Shown here: piece after piece, positions 44,601 to 58,107 of the stretch | Layout: every line of letters begins with the position of its first letter | Position numbering within the stretch: the first letter of the stretch is position 1 | Source of the DNA: Nageia nagi | Taxonomy: Eukaryota; Pinophyta | Assembly (NCBI GenBank): GCA_050084985.1 | Contig: JBITNC010000001.1 | Coordinates: 114,700,001-114,764,000, forward strand | Direction: 5' to 3' | DNA: 64,000 bases | Translations under genes and position numbers: made by a program | The notes under the pieces: generated by a model | What the model was told of the DNA's origin: nothing | Database searches by the model: none | What the model saw: the letters and a program-made list of their open reading frames with translations, nothing else

Positions 44601-46777
44601 TAGTTCCCTCTCCAACTATTTTGGCACCATCATTATTTCCAAACTTAACTGATCGTCCCTCATATTTTTGAAGATTCTTAAAGTTTTATTTATCTCTATT
44701 CATGTGCTTTGTACAACCATTATAAATAATTGAGGGTCTTGGCTTGTTCTTAGCTTTAAGAGCTACTTGATAAATTAATGATTCAGTTGTATTATTATGT
44801 TTCTTTTTCCAAACTCTCTTAACTGGAGTATTATTCACTTTGACTATTAACTCACACATTTTAGAATCTTTCTTATTTATCTCGAATGAATTAATTGACT
44901 TGCTTCTATAAAATTTTGTTGTGTGTCATAATTATGATATTTATAACATTCCATAGTGAAATCTATAAAAGGAGTGAAACTATTTCTATGCACACAAATT
45001 ATTAGCTGAGTATTTATTCTACAAAATGGCATCTTATGATCCAAAGAATTGCATTTATAACAATAGCCATAAAATTTATTACCATAATTAGAATAGGAAT
45101 TGAAAAACCTATTTTGCTAATAAATATTACTTGTTGTCCATCTTGGCATTCTCCTTGATTTCTTATCAACTTTGATGAAATCATCACAACTAGCTTCTTG
45201 ACTATCTTTGGAATTATTATTGTTTACCTCCTATATCATTTTACTATTAGATTAAGTGTCATTTAATTTAGTGTTGCATAGCTATTATTAATTTGCACTT
45301 GCAATTTTTGCAGGCTCAAAATTCAAACCAAATTTTATTGTTAGATATCTTTGAGATCTCAAAATTTGATCAAATTACTCTGAGCTTTGATAAAATTTAA
45401 TATTGTTCTTGGATTTTTGAGATAATTTTTCAATCTCTTATCTTAAAATAATGATTTCCTCTTCTAAGTTATGATATGCATCTATTCTATTAGTCAATTG
45501 GAGTTGTAGATAGCCTTCAATTGCCTTGAATTCTTATAACTAGACTTTTATTTCTTCAATTTCATCATTTGCTTCATTTAATATTTTAGTCAATTTTTTG
45601 CACTTTCTTCTTTCATTATAAATATCATCTAAAGTAGCTATAAACTCTTGTTTAATATCAAGAACAACTTCTTCATCATCAATTTTAGAGTTTTCAAAGC
45701 CTTCATCTTCCTTATTATTATCTTTGAAAGCTGTAAATAAGGATTTGTTATGCTCATCTTCAGATCCATTATTTGAGCTATCAATATGTTCATCTTCACT
45801 TTCTTTGGAGATGAAACTTCTTTTACTATGATTCTATTTTCTAAAAGTTCTATCTTTATTTTTGCTATTGCTACCTCTTGAATTTCTTATGTAGTCATCA
45901 TTACCATTCTTTTCTCTATGCAAATATTTATTTGAAAAATGACCAATACCACCACTATTGAAATATTTTAAAGGTATCCTATCTTTATATTTACCCTATC
46001 CTCTTTTAAATTTCCTAACAAAGTTTGATTCTTCAAGATCAAATATATCTTCATGTGATTCTTCTTTGGATTTGGAACTTTTAGGAGCTTTGAAAATAAT
46101 TTTTTATTACTAGATTTGGCTTTGGTGATCCTCATTTTATATGCATTTAGTGATACATACATCTCATATAAAGAAAAAACATTCAAATATTTTGCCTCTT
46201 CAATAGCTAATACATCTCATCCAAAGAAAAAACATTCAAATACTTTTCCTCTTCAATAGCTGATACTTTGGAATCGAATCTATATGACAAGGATCTTAAT
46301 ATTTTCTTAACAATCACAACATCCTTGATCTTCTCTCCCAATACTATGATGGAATTGATAATTTCATTGAGTCTAAGCATATAAGTTGTAATATATTTTT
46401 CATCATTCATTCTTAATACTTCAAGCTTAGCTCTTAAGGTCTGCAACTTAGCCTCCTTAATCCTTGTCATCACCTTCATGGATGCTTTTTAACTTATCCC
46501 ATATTTCTTTAGCAATTTTACATCCCATAATTTTTACTAGCTTACTATCAAATAATCCACACACAATTGCTTTCTTTTCTTTATAATCATTCTCATAGAG
46601 TTTCTTACATACTACATTAGTTGGAGTAGTAAGAATTATATACCTATCTTCTACATCTTACCATATATCAAATACCAAGGCATAAAGATAAGTATGCATT
46701 TTGAGTCTCCAAAAAGCATAATTAGTTACATCAAAAATAGGTTCTTTATTAGATGAAAAACCTTCTCTAGTTGCCAT
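41642..46777 (-). pseudogene. Sirevirus-like copia I gag-pol
   Basis: Starts MATREGFSSNKEPIFD-like at 46,777. Gag includes LRAKLEVLRMNDEKYITTYM and a small internal tandem duplication (about 46,150-46,260). Zinc knuckle CYKCNSLDHKMPFC (intact CCHC) lies near 45,050. Integrase: LKSDRGGEFISTKF, MPQQNGVVERKNR (43,782-44,075), then FLGYSCKRKAYQCYNKRLGK with a low-complexity Ser/Pro stretch encoded by a 24-bp repeat (43,366-43,437). [11 protein letters not shown] and FYVDDIIFGG (about 42,560). RNase H: LWMKQTMKDLGI-like, CDNTSAINISKNLNMHSRIK, ending IFEYLG. Numerous stops and shifts. Sequence composition and motifs differ clearly from A, B, F and H. Confidence 0.88.
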
Positions 46778-46829
46778 AGTGTCAATCTATGGGTCTCCCT
46801 TAGTCGATTAGACCTAATAAAGGAACCTT

Positions 46830-46841
46830 GCTTTGATACCA
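46830..46841 (-). other. Primer binding site of element I
   Basis: Minus-strand TGGTATCAAAGC, two bases from the LTR end TTCATCA; a tRNA-Met-type site. Confidence 0.8.
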
Positions 46842-46843
46842 AT

Positions 46844-48471
46844 TGATGAACACCAAGTGATACTAAGAGGGGGGTGAATCAAAGTGATAAATTCAAACTT
46901 AAACTCTAACTTTACCACTTGAAATAAAATAGTGCAAACATAAAACCAAGTAAAGTATATACCATAAAAGAACATCACATAATGCAAGATGTAATGAGCT
47001 TCAACAATGTGGCTACATCCTTGAATAAGAATTATTGGATCATAGTCTAAATCCAACCAATGTAAAGCACCAAATTTACAACCATTTACTAGCACTAACT
47101 AGAGGAAGCACTAACCCCTCAGTTTTGCAGCCCCACTGCAAGGAGTACCAATCCCTATGTCAAGCACCAACTTGGAATTCAAATCTAATTCACAAGTGAA
47201 AAATAAAAATGCCTTCATTGTATATAGAACCCTTAATGGTATATAGCTCATCAACACACTCCCAACTATCTCTTACAACCTCTGCAATTAATCTTCATAG
47301 CCAACATACTACTCTCTTTATCAATATATTGTAGTTTAAATATTAATGGCAATCTACTTATACATATTCATCTCAACACCTTGCAGCTCATATATTTTTG
47401 ATACATTTTTGTAACATGATACTAACATCTCTTTTTATTATATTCAACATCATTAGCATATTACAAACATTACATTCATAAAAAATGTTACATCCTTTTT
47501 TCTTTTAGAATATATCTTTCACTATCTATTTTCACTACATACTCTCCACTATCTTTCATGTATATACTATTCTCAATAGTTGATCACAATTATAATTATT
47601 CTCATGTTTATTTTCATTTAGTTACAAGCATATCAATTTTAGTTACAAAAATTGAGAATTCAAAAAGATTCAATCATGTTTGAGCTATGAATTCACTTGA
47701 TACTAGTGTCTAAAGGATAAATCAAAACTTTACAAGTGTTCTACAATCATCCTCATAACTATAGGTTGGGAAAAACACTTCTTTGCATAATACAATGATC
47801 CACTGCATAACAGTTTAAGTTTATGTATAACATTATGTGGCCCCACATAAGGCCTTATCTATTTGCATAGGCCCTTATCTAATTGATAACTTTGTGTGAA
47901 TCCATATAAGCATCACAAGCTCAAGTATACACAAGGAAGAAGTCTTCTGCATAATAATTATTCTCATTTCATAATGTTTATTTCATCATATAACACCATG
48001 AATTTTTGCAAAATGCTTTTATTCTCCACATAAGATTGATTTTGACCACACAAGCCTATCTCTATCTGTACAAGCTTGTATTTGCCTCACCGTATAAGCC
48101 TTTGTTCCATCACATATCCTTTGTTTCATTACATAAGCTTTTGTTCCAGCACATAAGCCTTTGTTCCATCATATAAGCATTTGTTACATTGTATAAGCCT
48201 TTATTCTATTGTATAAGTCTTATTTTCATTACATAAGCCTTATTTCCATCATATAAGACTTATTTTCACTGCATAAGCTTTGTTTCCATTGTATAAGCCT
48301 TGTTTCCACCACATAAGACTTGGTTTTATTGCATAGGAAATAATCTTGGTATCCTTTGACATCAACAAGCTTGCTCACCTTTAGCATTGTGACTTATTTG
48401 CATTATTGATAATGGCAATATCTTAGGAAAATAATCTCCTTTGACAAAAATGACAACACCATAGGTCAACA
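46844..48471 (-). repeat. 5' LTR of element I
   Basis: About 1,628 bp, minus-strand TGTTGACCTATGG to GTTCATCA. The start is inferred from the TG next to the broken H frame; the end from the primer site. It contains the 20-bp repeat array at 48,092-48,338. Confidence 0.75.
48092..48338. repeat. 20-bp minisatellite in the LTR of I
   Basis: About a dozen units of roughly 20 bp with the pattern CATAAGCCTTTGTTCCATCA, varying as TATAAGCCTT, CATAAGACTT and similar. It lies near the 5' end of the LTR as read on the minus strand. Confidence 0.8.
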
Positions 48472-51400
48472 CTTTCTCCCTATTGAAATATGCTTGTATT
48501 TTGATATATTTTGTTCTCTGGTGGACACAGGATTTCTTAACAAAGCAATGGCTAACTAATTATCTAAAGATATTATAGATGGGTCAACCTTATCATACCC
48601 AATTTCTTTTAGAATATGCCTTAGCCAAATCACTTCCTAATCTACAACAATTATAGCTCTATATTCTACTTTTGTGATGGACAAAGTGACTATAGGATGT
48701 TTATTGGAAGACCAAGAGATAACACTTGATCCATTATTAAATACATAAGCAAAAGTAGATTCTCTATCACCCCATAGTGAAAAAGTAAGAACCCTAAGAG
48801 AACAAATGAAGGCAACTTGGTAAACTTGAGGGCAAGATCCTTTATTCCTATAATATACCTCAAAATCTTCTTAGCAGCATTAAGATGTTCAACACAAGGC
48901 TTGTGCATAAACCATGCCATCAAATTCATTGCATATGTAATATCTAGTCTAGAGATAGTCAAATAGAGAAGACTACCAATAAGCTACTGGTACTCTATAA
49001 CATATACCAAATGAGAGTTTGAGAAGGTTTTAAGCTTGATTCTAGGAGCAATGGGAATTATCACAGGCTTACACTCTTCCATTCCAAACTTCTATAAAAT
49101 ATTTGAAACATATTTGGATTAAATAATGTATGTACAATCCTTATATTGATATACTTGAATACCTAGGTAGTAGTGAAAGAGACCAATATTAGTCATCTCA
49201 TATTCTACTTTAAGTTGTTTTATCCATTAATTGGTGATCACCATATTATTCTCCATATTAAAAAAATCATCCACATATATAAGAATCAGTATCAAGTCTT
49301 TTAATTCATTGAGTATATAAAGATATGAATCTGAGTAGCATTTGAAGAATCCAAGAGTTTCAAAATACTCTAAAATCTTCTTGTATTAAGCTCTTGGTGT
49401 TTTCTTAAGTCCATACAAAGACTTCTTTAGCTTTCACACATGGGACTCTTTACCTTTCATAACAAATCCTTTTGGATGACTCATGAAGATTTCAACATCT
49501 ATGTTACCATTGAGAAAAGTAATCTTCTCATAAAGTTGAAGTACCTTCCAACCTTGAGTAGTTGAAAGACTAAGGATCAATATTACTATAGCCATATTTG
49601 CTACTGGGGCAAAGGTTTTCTTATAATCAACTCCATACTTTTGAGTGAAAACCTTAACCACCAACCTTGCCTTATATTTCTCAATTCAACCCTCTAAATT
49701 GTATTTCATCTTATAAATACACTTGTTACCAATTATATTATTTAAGTATGAATATAGAAATAAGTTCCAAGTTTCACTTTTCATAAGCACCTCATATTCT
49801 AACTTCATGAAATCCATCCAATAAGCATGTTTAGATACATCCTTAAAGGTTGAAGGCTCATTATAATTGTTGATTTTAGCAAGGAGATTTATTCAAAGTC
49901 ATGGTTCTAGTTATTTACTATGTTGGAGAATTTAGTTCTTGAGGTAACTTATTGAAGAGATATCCAACCACTTAGGAATTTTTGAAGAGTATTCAAAGAC
50001 TTCAATTGAAGAAGAGCCATTAGGAATCTCATTGAACTTGACATACCTTGAAATAATAACTACTTTTGATAAAGGAGAGTAGCACCTATACCCTCTATGT
50101 TGAGTGTCATATCCCATAAAGATGCATTTTTATGACTTATTATCCAACTTCTTTCTTTCCTACAAAATTATGAAGAAAAACACTTCACATCCAAAGACAT
50201 TTAGATGTGAGATATCAAGTTTCTTTCCCATCCAAGCCTCATATGGAGTTTTCCCTTCAACTAATTTTATGGGACACTTATTCAAGATGTAGATAGTAAT
50301 GCTTACAACTTCATCCCATAAATACTTAGAAAGATTTTCCATCATACATCTAGCCATATCCATTATGGTACTATTCTTTCTTTCTACAACACCATTATGT
50401 TACATAGTATAAGGGGTAGTAAAATGCTTTTTGATTGCATGCTTTGAATAAAATTCATTGAACTCATTACTAATGTATTCACCCCCATTATTCGACCTTA
50501 GCATCTTGATCTTCAAATTGGTTTGATTTTCAACTAAGGCTATGAACTCTTTGAACATATCAACAGTTTGATCTTTATGCTCTAGTAGATACCCAAAAGT
50601 AATCCTACTAAAGTCATCAAAAAAAGTAAGGACATAAGATGCTCCTCCAAGTGACTTAGTTTGAAAAGAACCCATCAAATATGAGTGTACCATTTGGAGA
50701 TGTTGATATGGCCTAGTTGCCTTTTCCTTCTCAAAGTTTTGCCTTTTCATCTTCCCTAACATGTAATTTTCACAAAGGCCAATGGAGGTTGTTATTAGAG
50801 AAAAACCTTTCATAGCATCTTGATCCTTCATGAGTTGAATACTTTTGTGGTTTAAGTGGCCTAAATGTTGATGCCAAAGGTTGCCTTTAAAAAAAAAAAT
50901 TCAAGTTGTGAATAACTTAGTGGGCACTTGATCAACTATATAAATATCATGCTTAATTAATCCTTTTACCAAGGTGAAAAATCCTTTCCTTATACTCTAA
51001 GATTTTGAATTGAACTTAAAGGTAAATCCATTTCTTGAAATTTGAATAACTGATAAAAGATTCATCCCTAACTTAGGCAAAAAAAGCATATCTTCAATCA
51101 CCTTCCCATGCATAACTATGCTTCTAATCCCTTGATCTTCTAGCATAGAGTTATCATCTATCACTACCATATCCTTCCTATGTTTTTGAAAGTTTTCAAA
51201 CTTATTCCTTTCAAATCTCATATGATTACTACAACCTAAATCCATAATCCAAACATTTGAAAAGGTATGAGACTTGGAATAAAGACCACAAACATAAGCA
51301 CTTTCATGTTCTTCTTTCCTTTGAATTTGTTCATATTATCTTTGCCCTTGCGATTTTCCTACCTCTTTTTCTTGAAGTAATGGTTCTCTTTGTGACCATA

Positions 51401-52201
51401 GATGCCACAAAAGTTACAATTTACATCAAAAATTTTGTTAGGCATATGAGGTCTTCTTGACTTTCCTTTATGGTCATGATGATTGTCGTCATCCTTTTTT
51501 GTATTTCTCCTAAGTTGAGCATGAGGATTTTTCTTATGATTTTTGAACTTCTTCCTAAAGTGAGTCAACTTAGTTGCACCTAAAGCAACATTTTGCTCCT
51601 TTGGAAAATAAATCAACACCTTGTTGTTGATGATCTCTTCATGCTTCAAAAGGAGTCTATAAAGATTCTCTAGAGAGAAGAATTCCTCTTCATCATCAAG
51701 CTTAGTCTCAATAATAGTCACTAAGTGAATAAACTTGGTTGAGAGGCTTTGTAAGATGATGAACACCATGAATTCATAATTGATCCAATTACACCCATAA
51801 CTCACAAGCTGAGTCCTTAAATCATTAATATTATTCAAGTAGATTGCCATACCTTCATCCACTTCTTGGTGATATTGCAAGAGATTTTGAAGGATGGTGA
51901 ACCTACTAGACAATTTAGACCCAAGGTAAATCTTATTAAGCCTGTGCCAAGCTTATTTGGTATATTTTGAGGTTAAAATCATGAGGTGAACTTTATCTAA
52001 AATTGGTCTAAAGATCATAGAAGTTTCCAACTCATTCTTGTTATTATATACCTCTAGTGCTTTAGCTTTTATTAGGGTGACTTGATTCTCATTCACTATT
52101 TTCCATAGTTTGCATGATTGAAGCTTCACTTTCATGCTTGGTTCCCAAACACCATATTTGGAACCATCAAGGATGTGCTTAAGTGCAAAGGAATCTCTCA
52201 T
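48472..52201 (-). pseudogene. Copia H gag-pol, copy entering D2, cut by element I
   Basis: Starts MRDSFALKHILDGSKYGVW at 52,201. Gag to about 51,340 with CCHY knuckle CNFCGIYGHKENHY; protease motif MDLGCSNHM (DSG lost); integrase zinc region, then SYLMGSFQTKSLGG (first Asp replaced by Tyr), LRSNNGGEYISNEF (second Asp replaced by Asn) and MARCMMENLSKYLWDE; RT VFTQKYGVDYKKTFAPVANM near 49,640 and RNase H to KIQAYFNREKV at 48,472, where element I starts. Many stops and shifts. The D1 copy (16,315-17,835) is the 5' part only. H differs from A/B in the N-terminus (MRDSFALKHIL against MVETFIPKHIL). Confidence 0.9.
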
Positions 52202-52519
52202 TTCTACAAAAGAAAGGTTAATTGATTAAAACACAAGTAGTATAAACATATCATTTTCCAACCATAATTACAATTGTAAGAAGGAAAGTTATTCAACCAT
52301 GTAACTAACAAATATTTAACTAACCATCAAGTATTTAACTAACCATCAAGTATTTAACTAACTATCATAACAACTACCTTACAATTTGATAGATTTTCCT
52401 CACTTTTTTTCGATTCCCCTAGTTATGGTGAGAAAATGTGGAGATAACATAGAGATATAGAAAGCTTAGATATAATTGTTCTCTCAAAAGGTAAAGGTGG
52501 ATCTTGGCCCCATGTTGTG
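52202..52519 (-). other. Leader of copia H, D2 copy
   Basis: As in D1 but with three copies of a 19-bp unit TATTTAACTAACCATCAAG at about 52,313-52,370, against one in D1. Confidence 0.55.
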
Positions 52520-54149
52520 AGCTATAAATTTGCAAGATGAAAAATTAAACTTAAGATCCCATGCAATGTCATAGACCAAAACATGCCAAGAGGAAGATTG
52601 AGTTTGATTGGAAAAATGTAGGGTACAATACCAAACATTGATGATATTATAAGATGGAAAAAATTTAAATGAAAGCTACAAGGGAGTTTGGATAGTATCG
52701 TATCACCCAAAACCTATATGTTATTTGTATATAGTAATGAATAGGATCGAAATGAAATTTTGAGCTCAGCTTAGTTCTTTAGCAATAGAGGACTATTTTT
52801 TGAATGATGGAGACATGATTTCAATCCTCTATGGGAATATATAACAAGAGCACCTATATGGGTGACTCTCCCAAATCTATCTTTTGATCTTCAGCATCAA
52901 ACAATCATCAAAGGAATTGGGAATTCTTTTGGGATACTTGTTATAGCAAATGATATTACCAAAGCTTGAGCAAGAATGGTTGCAATGTATTTTTCTATCA
53001 TGGTAGAATTTAGAGTGATACATCAAAGTTTAATTACTTTGGAATCATAAATCAAAGATGTTGAACAAGAAATATAGTACAAAACTAATAATTATCTTTG
53101 TTCCCTTTGCAATTAGGTCGGTTCCATTATGAAATCATGCTTGAAGAGATTGTTGCATGGAAAGAAGAAGTGGAGACAAAAAAATCCACAAAAAGAAGCC
53201 CATCTGAAGGAAGTGGCAAAAGGGAAAGGTCCAAAGGAAGAAGAAATCAATTAGGATAATCAAGGAAATGAGGCGAGTGAGGAGGATGAAGATGAAAATG
53301 AGTGGATACTACACTAAATAACAATCTAATACTAATCAAGGAGAGATAAACCTTGCAAAACCCAAATGAAAATTGGCATAATATGTAAGGTAGAAGAAAG
53401 AGTCAAAAAACTTGATTTAGTGTTCCTATAGGAAACAAAAGTCAAAGAGGCTAAGAATAAAATGGTCAAGCATAGAATTTGGGCTCAAGTAGAGATGGCA
53501 TATGTCCCAAACTAGAAGAATGTGAGGGAAATTCTATCTTTATGGAATCTAGGTCTCTTTTATGGATCCATTATGCAAGTAAATACCAATTTCATTGTGA
53601 TAATACTCACCTATAAAGTGTCCAAAAAGAAATTGAATACCATAAATATTTATGCACCAAATAGACTATTGCAAAGGATAAAACTCTAGAAAGTTCTTAA
53701 AGTAATCCTTAAATATAAGGAAGATAAGATATAGATCCTTGTTAGATATTTCAACTCCCCATTATGCTCAAAGTAAAAGTTGAGGGGAGCTTTAGATGGG
53801 CCATAACTATCAAGGATGAAGGACCTTAGGAACTTCGTAACTAGCATGAACTTGTCAAACCTTAGAATCTATGGCACCAAGTACATCTAAACAAATAGGA
53901 AAATAGAGAGTACATTGGATAGAATATTGATCTCCCAAGAATGGATTCATGATTTTCCTAAATATTAAGTATGAGCTTTATCATAAGTTAAATAAGATCA
54001 TAATGCAATATTACTTGACATAAAGAATTGCTCAACTAAATATAGTCCTTTCATATTTGAAAATATGTGGTTGATTCACTTGAAGTTAGAGGAAATACTA
54101 TGAACCTAGCAAAATTAAACATTGTTAGAGGAAATGTTAGGAACATACT
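52520..54149 (+). mobile_element. L1-type LINE fragment, D2 copy
   Basis: Same ORF1 (DUF4283-like) and endonuclease pieces as the D1 copy, with the same truncations at both ends, so it was already in this state before the duplication. Readable motifs include NTINIYAPNRLLQRIKL and STLDRILISQEW. Confidence 0.85.
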
Positions 54150-54484
54150 ATTTTTTAAAAAATAAATTACCAAGGGTAACGAATGGGTCACTCATAGAAT
54201 TTGCTAATTTTTCATGATCTGGTAGATATTCGCTCTAGACATTTTTGCTTATTTTGGATACGCTATTTCAAGTGATAGTTTGAGGGTTTTGTGAGATTTA
54301 AAAAAATATACAAAGATTTGGCTAAAAAATAGCAATTTCTAGGGTTCCACTTAGATGCGATCTTCCAATTTGCAAAAAATTGGGTAGAGTTTCAGTTGCA
54401 AAAATGATAATTTCTAGCTTTCTTACTCAATGCAACCATACAAAAATGCCCACGGGTAGCTAAAATTGAACCTCTAATACCACT
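54150..54484 (-). mobile_element. Gypsy J primer site and leader, D2 copy
   Basis: Counterpart of 19,749-20,079; the primer site here reads TGGTATTAGAGG. Non-coding. Confidence 0.72.
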
Positions 54485-54893
54485 TGCTAGGAACCTAGCA
54501 AAACTAAAAGTGGTTTTTCCCTAAATATTGTAAGAAATACTAAAATATAAAATAATCATGAACTCACAATGTATCAAGTAAAGCAAATGGAATGAGATAC
54601 TCAAATTAATAACTAATAATAGAATAAAATAAATTTATTGATAGTAATACAAATCATAGGCCACTTCGAGGGGATTCATCCTTACAACTCAAAATGATAA
54701 ATGATTTTCAAAGATTCTCTCTTTACCCCTTTTACAAGTATTTATAGTCCTCCCACCTTAATTGGCAATTTACATTCAAAATGGTCTTTCACCTTACAAA
54801 ATATGATGGTTCACATTACAAGATGATGAAAATAATTAAATTAACTAAAACATAAATAAGCCTGAGTAAATATTAGGATGTGGGATCCTAACA
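54485..54893 (-). repeat. LTR of gypsy J, D2 copy
   Basis: 409 bp, same length and flanks as the D1 copy, with polypurine tract AAGAGAGGTGGCA on its upstream side. Confidence 0.88.
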
Positions 54894-57231
54894 TGCCACC
54901 TCTCTTGAAAAATAACTTTTTTCTCAAAGCTATAAATTTGAAAACTCCTACTGAAGCTCATGTACTTTTTCCCACATTGAATCTTTAGGTGCTAGCCCCC
55001 ACCACTAAATCAAAACCTAGGTTATAGTGAAATGATACAAGTTAAGTATGTGTTTGTCCAAAACTACTTTAGATTCAATCTTGATGATCCATCATTAGTG
55101 AATTTTGGTAACTTTGATTGAATTTGAACTTGTGATACCAATACTTTTTTCAAACATGAAACATGAAATACAGGATGAACCTTGGAGAAATTGGTAACTC
55201 TAACTTATAAGCATTTGGTCCAATGCATTGGAGAACTTTGTAAGGATCATAAAATTTTGGAGCTAATTTATAAGGATCCTTAATCTTAAAGGGTTTTTAT
55301 CTATATGGTTGAAGGCATAAGAAGACCATATCGCCTACTTGAAATTCTTATTTCACTTGATTTTGATTAGCCATTTCTTCATGCAATGTTAAGCATTCCA
55401 TAAATCCTCCTGAAGAAGATGAAGGATATCTATTTGAGTATGTAAATTAGTATTAACTGCTTGGACCTTTGTACTACCTGGGACATATGTTGCCACTATG
55501 GGTGGTGCCTAACTAGATAATGCCTCATATGGTGTCATCTAAATAGTTGTGTGGTATGAAGTGTTATACCACCATTCTTCCAAAGGAATCCATTTTACCT
55601 AGTGAATTTGTTGGGTTGATGCAAAATAATGTAAATAGATTTCTAAGTACTTGTTAACAATTTCAAATTATCCATCAATCTAGGGGTGATAGGCTAAACT
55701 CATTTTGAGTTGAGTTCCTTGCAGCTTGATAAATTCTTTCCAAAATTTTCTAGTGAATGTATGGTCTTGATCACTAAATATGGTAGAGGGCATACCATGA
55801 AGCTTGAAAATATTATCAACAAAAATTTGGCCTACATTGATAGCTTTAGATGGATGTGATAAAGAGCAAAAGTGTGCATACTTAGATAACTAATCAAATA
55901 CCACCAAAATAAAATATTTACCTTAAGATTTGGAAAGATCTTCAATGAAGTCCATTGAAATATCAATCCAAATACAACTTGGGATAGGTAAGGGGTGAAG
56001 TAAACTAGGAGTGCCAACTATTTCATCTTTCTACCATTGAAAAACATCACAATTGATAATAAATTTCTTGATATCCTATTTCATTTTGTCCTAATAAAAG
56101 GATCAAGCCACTCTTTTATAGGTCTTGAGAAACCCTAAGTGTCTTATTGATGTTGTAACATGTAATTCTTGAAGTATTACTTCTTGATAGGAAGAAGTGG
56201 ATGGTAATACAATGTGGCCTTTGAAGCATAAAACTCCATCTTGCTAAGAGGAATTCTATTTATTAGCAATATCAATTTAAAGTTGTCAAATTAATACCTA
56301 AATTGAGTTATCTTGAATCCATTCTTGTTTTAGCTACTCTAACCACTAGGGAACTAATTATGAAATTTCTTGAATTGTTGTAGGTTTCTCAAATTTATGG
56401 GAAATAGAATCCATAACCACATTCTCTGAACCCTTTCTATATACTATTTTGTATTCATACCTTAATATTTTGGTCACCCACTTTCATTGTTCAATTATCA
56501 TAATTCATTGTTCTAAAAAGTACTTCAAACTATGGTGATTTGTGCATATAATGAAATGTTGACCAATGAGGTAGGGTCTCCATTTTTGAACCATATGAAT
56601 TATTTCCAACATCTTCTTTTCATAGGTAGATCTAACCAAATTTTGACCTCATAATTACTTGCTAGTGAAAGCTAAAGGTATTCCCTCTTGTATCAAAACT
56701 ACATCCAAATCTTTTCCAAAGGCATCTCTCCCTATGATAAATATTGTAGAGAAATCTGGCAGGGCTAAAACATGAGTGGAACACATTGCCTCCTTTAGTT
56801 TGTAGAAATATCCTTTAGAAACTAGTGACTAAATAAAGGCATCTTTTTTTAGTAATGATGTGAGTGGATCTATGATCTTCCCATAATTCTTTACAAATTT
56901 ATGGTAGTAACTTGTTAGGCCTATAAATACTTACAATCCCTTGAGTGATTTTGGAATAGGCCAATCCTATATGTCTTTAATTTTATGTGGATCTACCTTG
57001 ACTCTATCTTTAGAAATGACATGCCCCAAGTATTCAATTCATGTAGCCTAAAGGAACACTTGGATTTCTTTGCATATAATTGATGCTCTTGAATTAAATG
57101 CAAGGTTCGATCTAAGTGTGCCAAATGATACTTCCATGTCTTGTTGTTGATCAAAATATCATCAAATAAAACCAAAATAAATTTACAAAGATGAGGGAGA
57201 AATATCTAATTCATCAAACTCTAAACCATTT
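54894..57231 (-). pseudogene. Gypsy J pol (RT part, RNase H, integrase), D2 copy, uninterrupted
   Basis: Same content as the D1 pieces 20,489-21,104 and 32,889-34,609 but without element B, and so preserving the empty insertion site at about 55,500-55,510. RT LVLFDDILINN lies near 57,170; integrase PLEEWWYNTSYHTTI near 55,560. Many stops and a few indels relative to D1. Confidence 0.88.
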
Positions 57232-57690
57232 GTGAGGAACTCTTATGTGTCTTTTAGCACTGTTCAATTGTCCATATGTGAGGAACTCGTATGTGCAATT
57301 TATTTTTTGCCTTACTTGTTATGATAATCAATACATGTTTTATATATAGCAAGTGACTATATTTTTGTTCTAGCATATTTTTAATGACATTTAATGCACC
57401 ATTGATCAGTTTATTATGGCATTATTTGATACATATATCCTTGTTGATATGATCATGTTGCTTCTAACTGATCTTATTTTCAAATATGCTATTGAATTGC
57501 AAGTTAGTTACTTCAAGTATGCAAGCTCTTGGAGATTCTTCATGACTTTTAGTTGGATGAATACTTCATGTACATTGAAACTAGTTGTGGTCAATGGTTG
57601 TATTTAGCAAAGTAGTGAGTCTCAAGCTAGATCTTTCTTACTTCGCAATATGTAAAAAGTTCTCATATTTATTGTATCTATTTGGAGGAG
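57232..57690 (+). repeat. Palindrome arm 1, D2
   Basis: Counterpart of 34,610-35,087. It lacks about 20 bases between two GCAAGTT repeats that D1 keeps (near 57,500), which looks like a slippage deletion in D2. Confidence 0.88.
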
Positions 57691-58042
57691 TACATCCATT
57701 AACTAGATCTCACTTCATTCACAAATATGAACTCTTACAATCTCCTAAACACTATCCTCTAGCATAAATTTACTCCACTAGTTAGTGTATGATCATAAAG
57801 AGGGATCTTTCTATTTATAGGCCAAACTCCCTTTTTGGATCACCCTTTTACCCAATGTACAAAGACATGACATGTAACTCCTTTTTACCTAAGGGGCATG
57901 CTCATGACATGGAGTGTAGGACAATTTACATTATCATATTCACTTAAATACTTAAGGTATCAAATGATACCCTTAAGTATTAGTGAACTTATATAGAATA
58001 TTATTACAAAATCTTTACAATAATGCATTATACATTCCAACA
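57688..58042 (-). repeat. Truncated 3' LTR of copia F, D2
   Basis: Counterpart of 35,085-35,439, same truncation at the palindrome centre. The neighbouring polypurine tract is one base shorter (TTAAGGGGAG). Confidence 0.8.
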
Positions 58043-58107
58043 CTCCCCTTAATGCAATATTGAGATAGAGCAAATAAGAGAGAAGGAAGAGAGAAAGTAA
58101 GAGATTT

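Larger units (their letters stand above)
41256..48471 (-). mobile_element. Sirevirus-like Ty1/copia element I, 3' LTR missing
   Basis: 5' LTR 46,844-48,471, primer site, gag-pol to 41,642. The LTR (1.6 kb), protein signatures (CDNTSAINISKN, KYVKEMLKKFNMEDSKPI) and the CACCCCCCTCTTAGTAT block near the LTR end point to the SIRE/Maximus lineage. It is inserted in the RNase H region of copia H: the H frame is cut right after FNREKV at 48,472. The other half of H and the I 3' LTR are not found next to 41,256. Confidence 0.85.
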
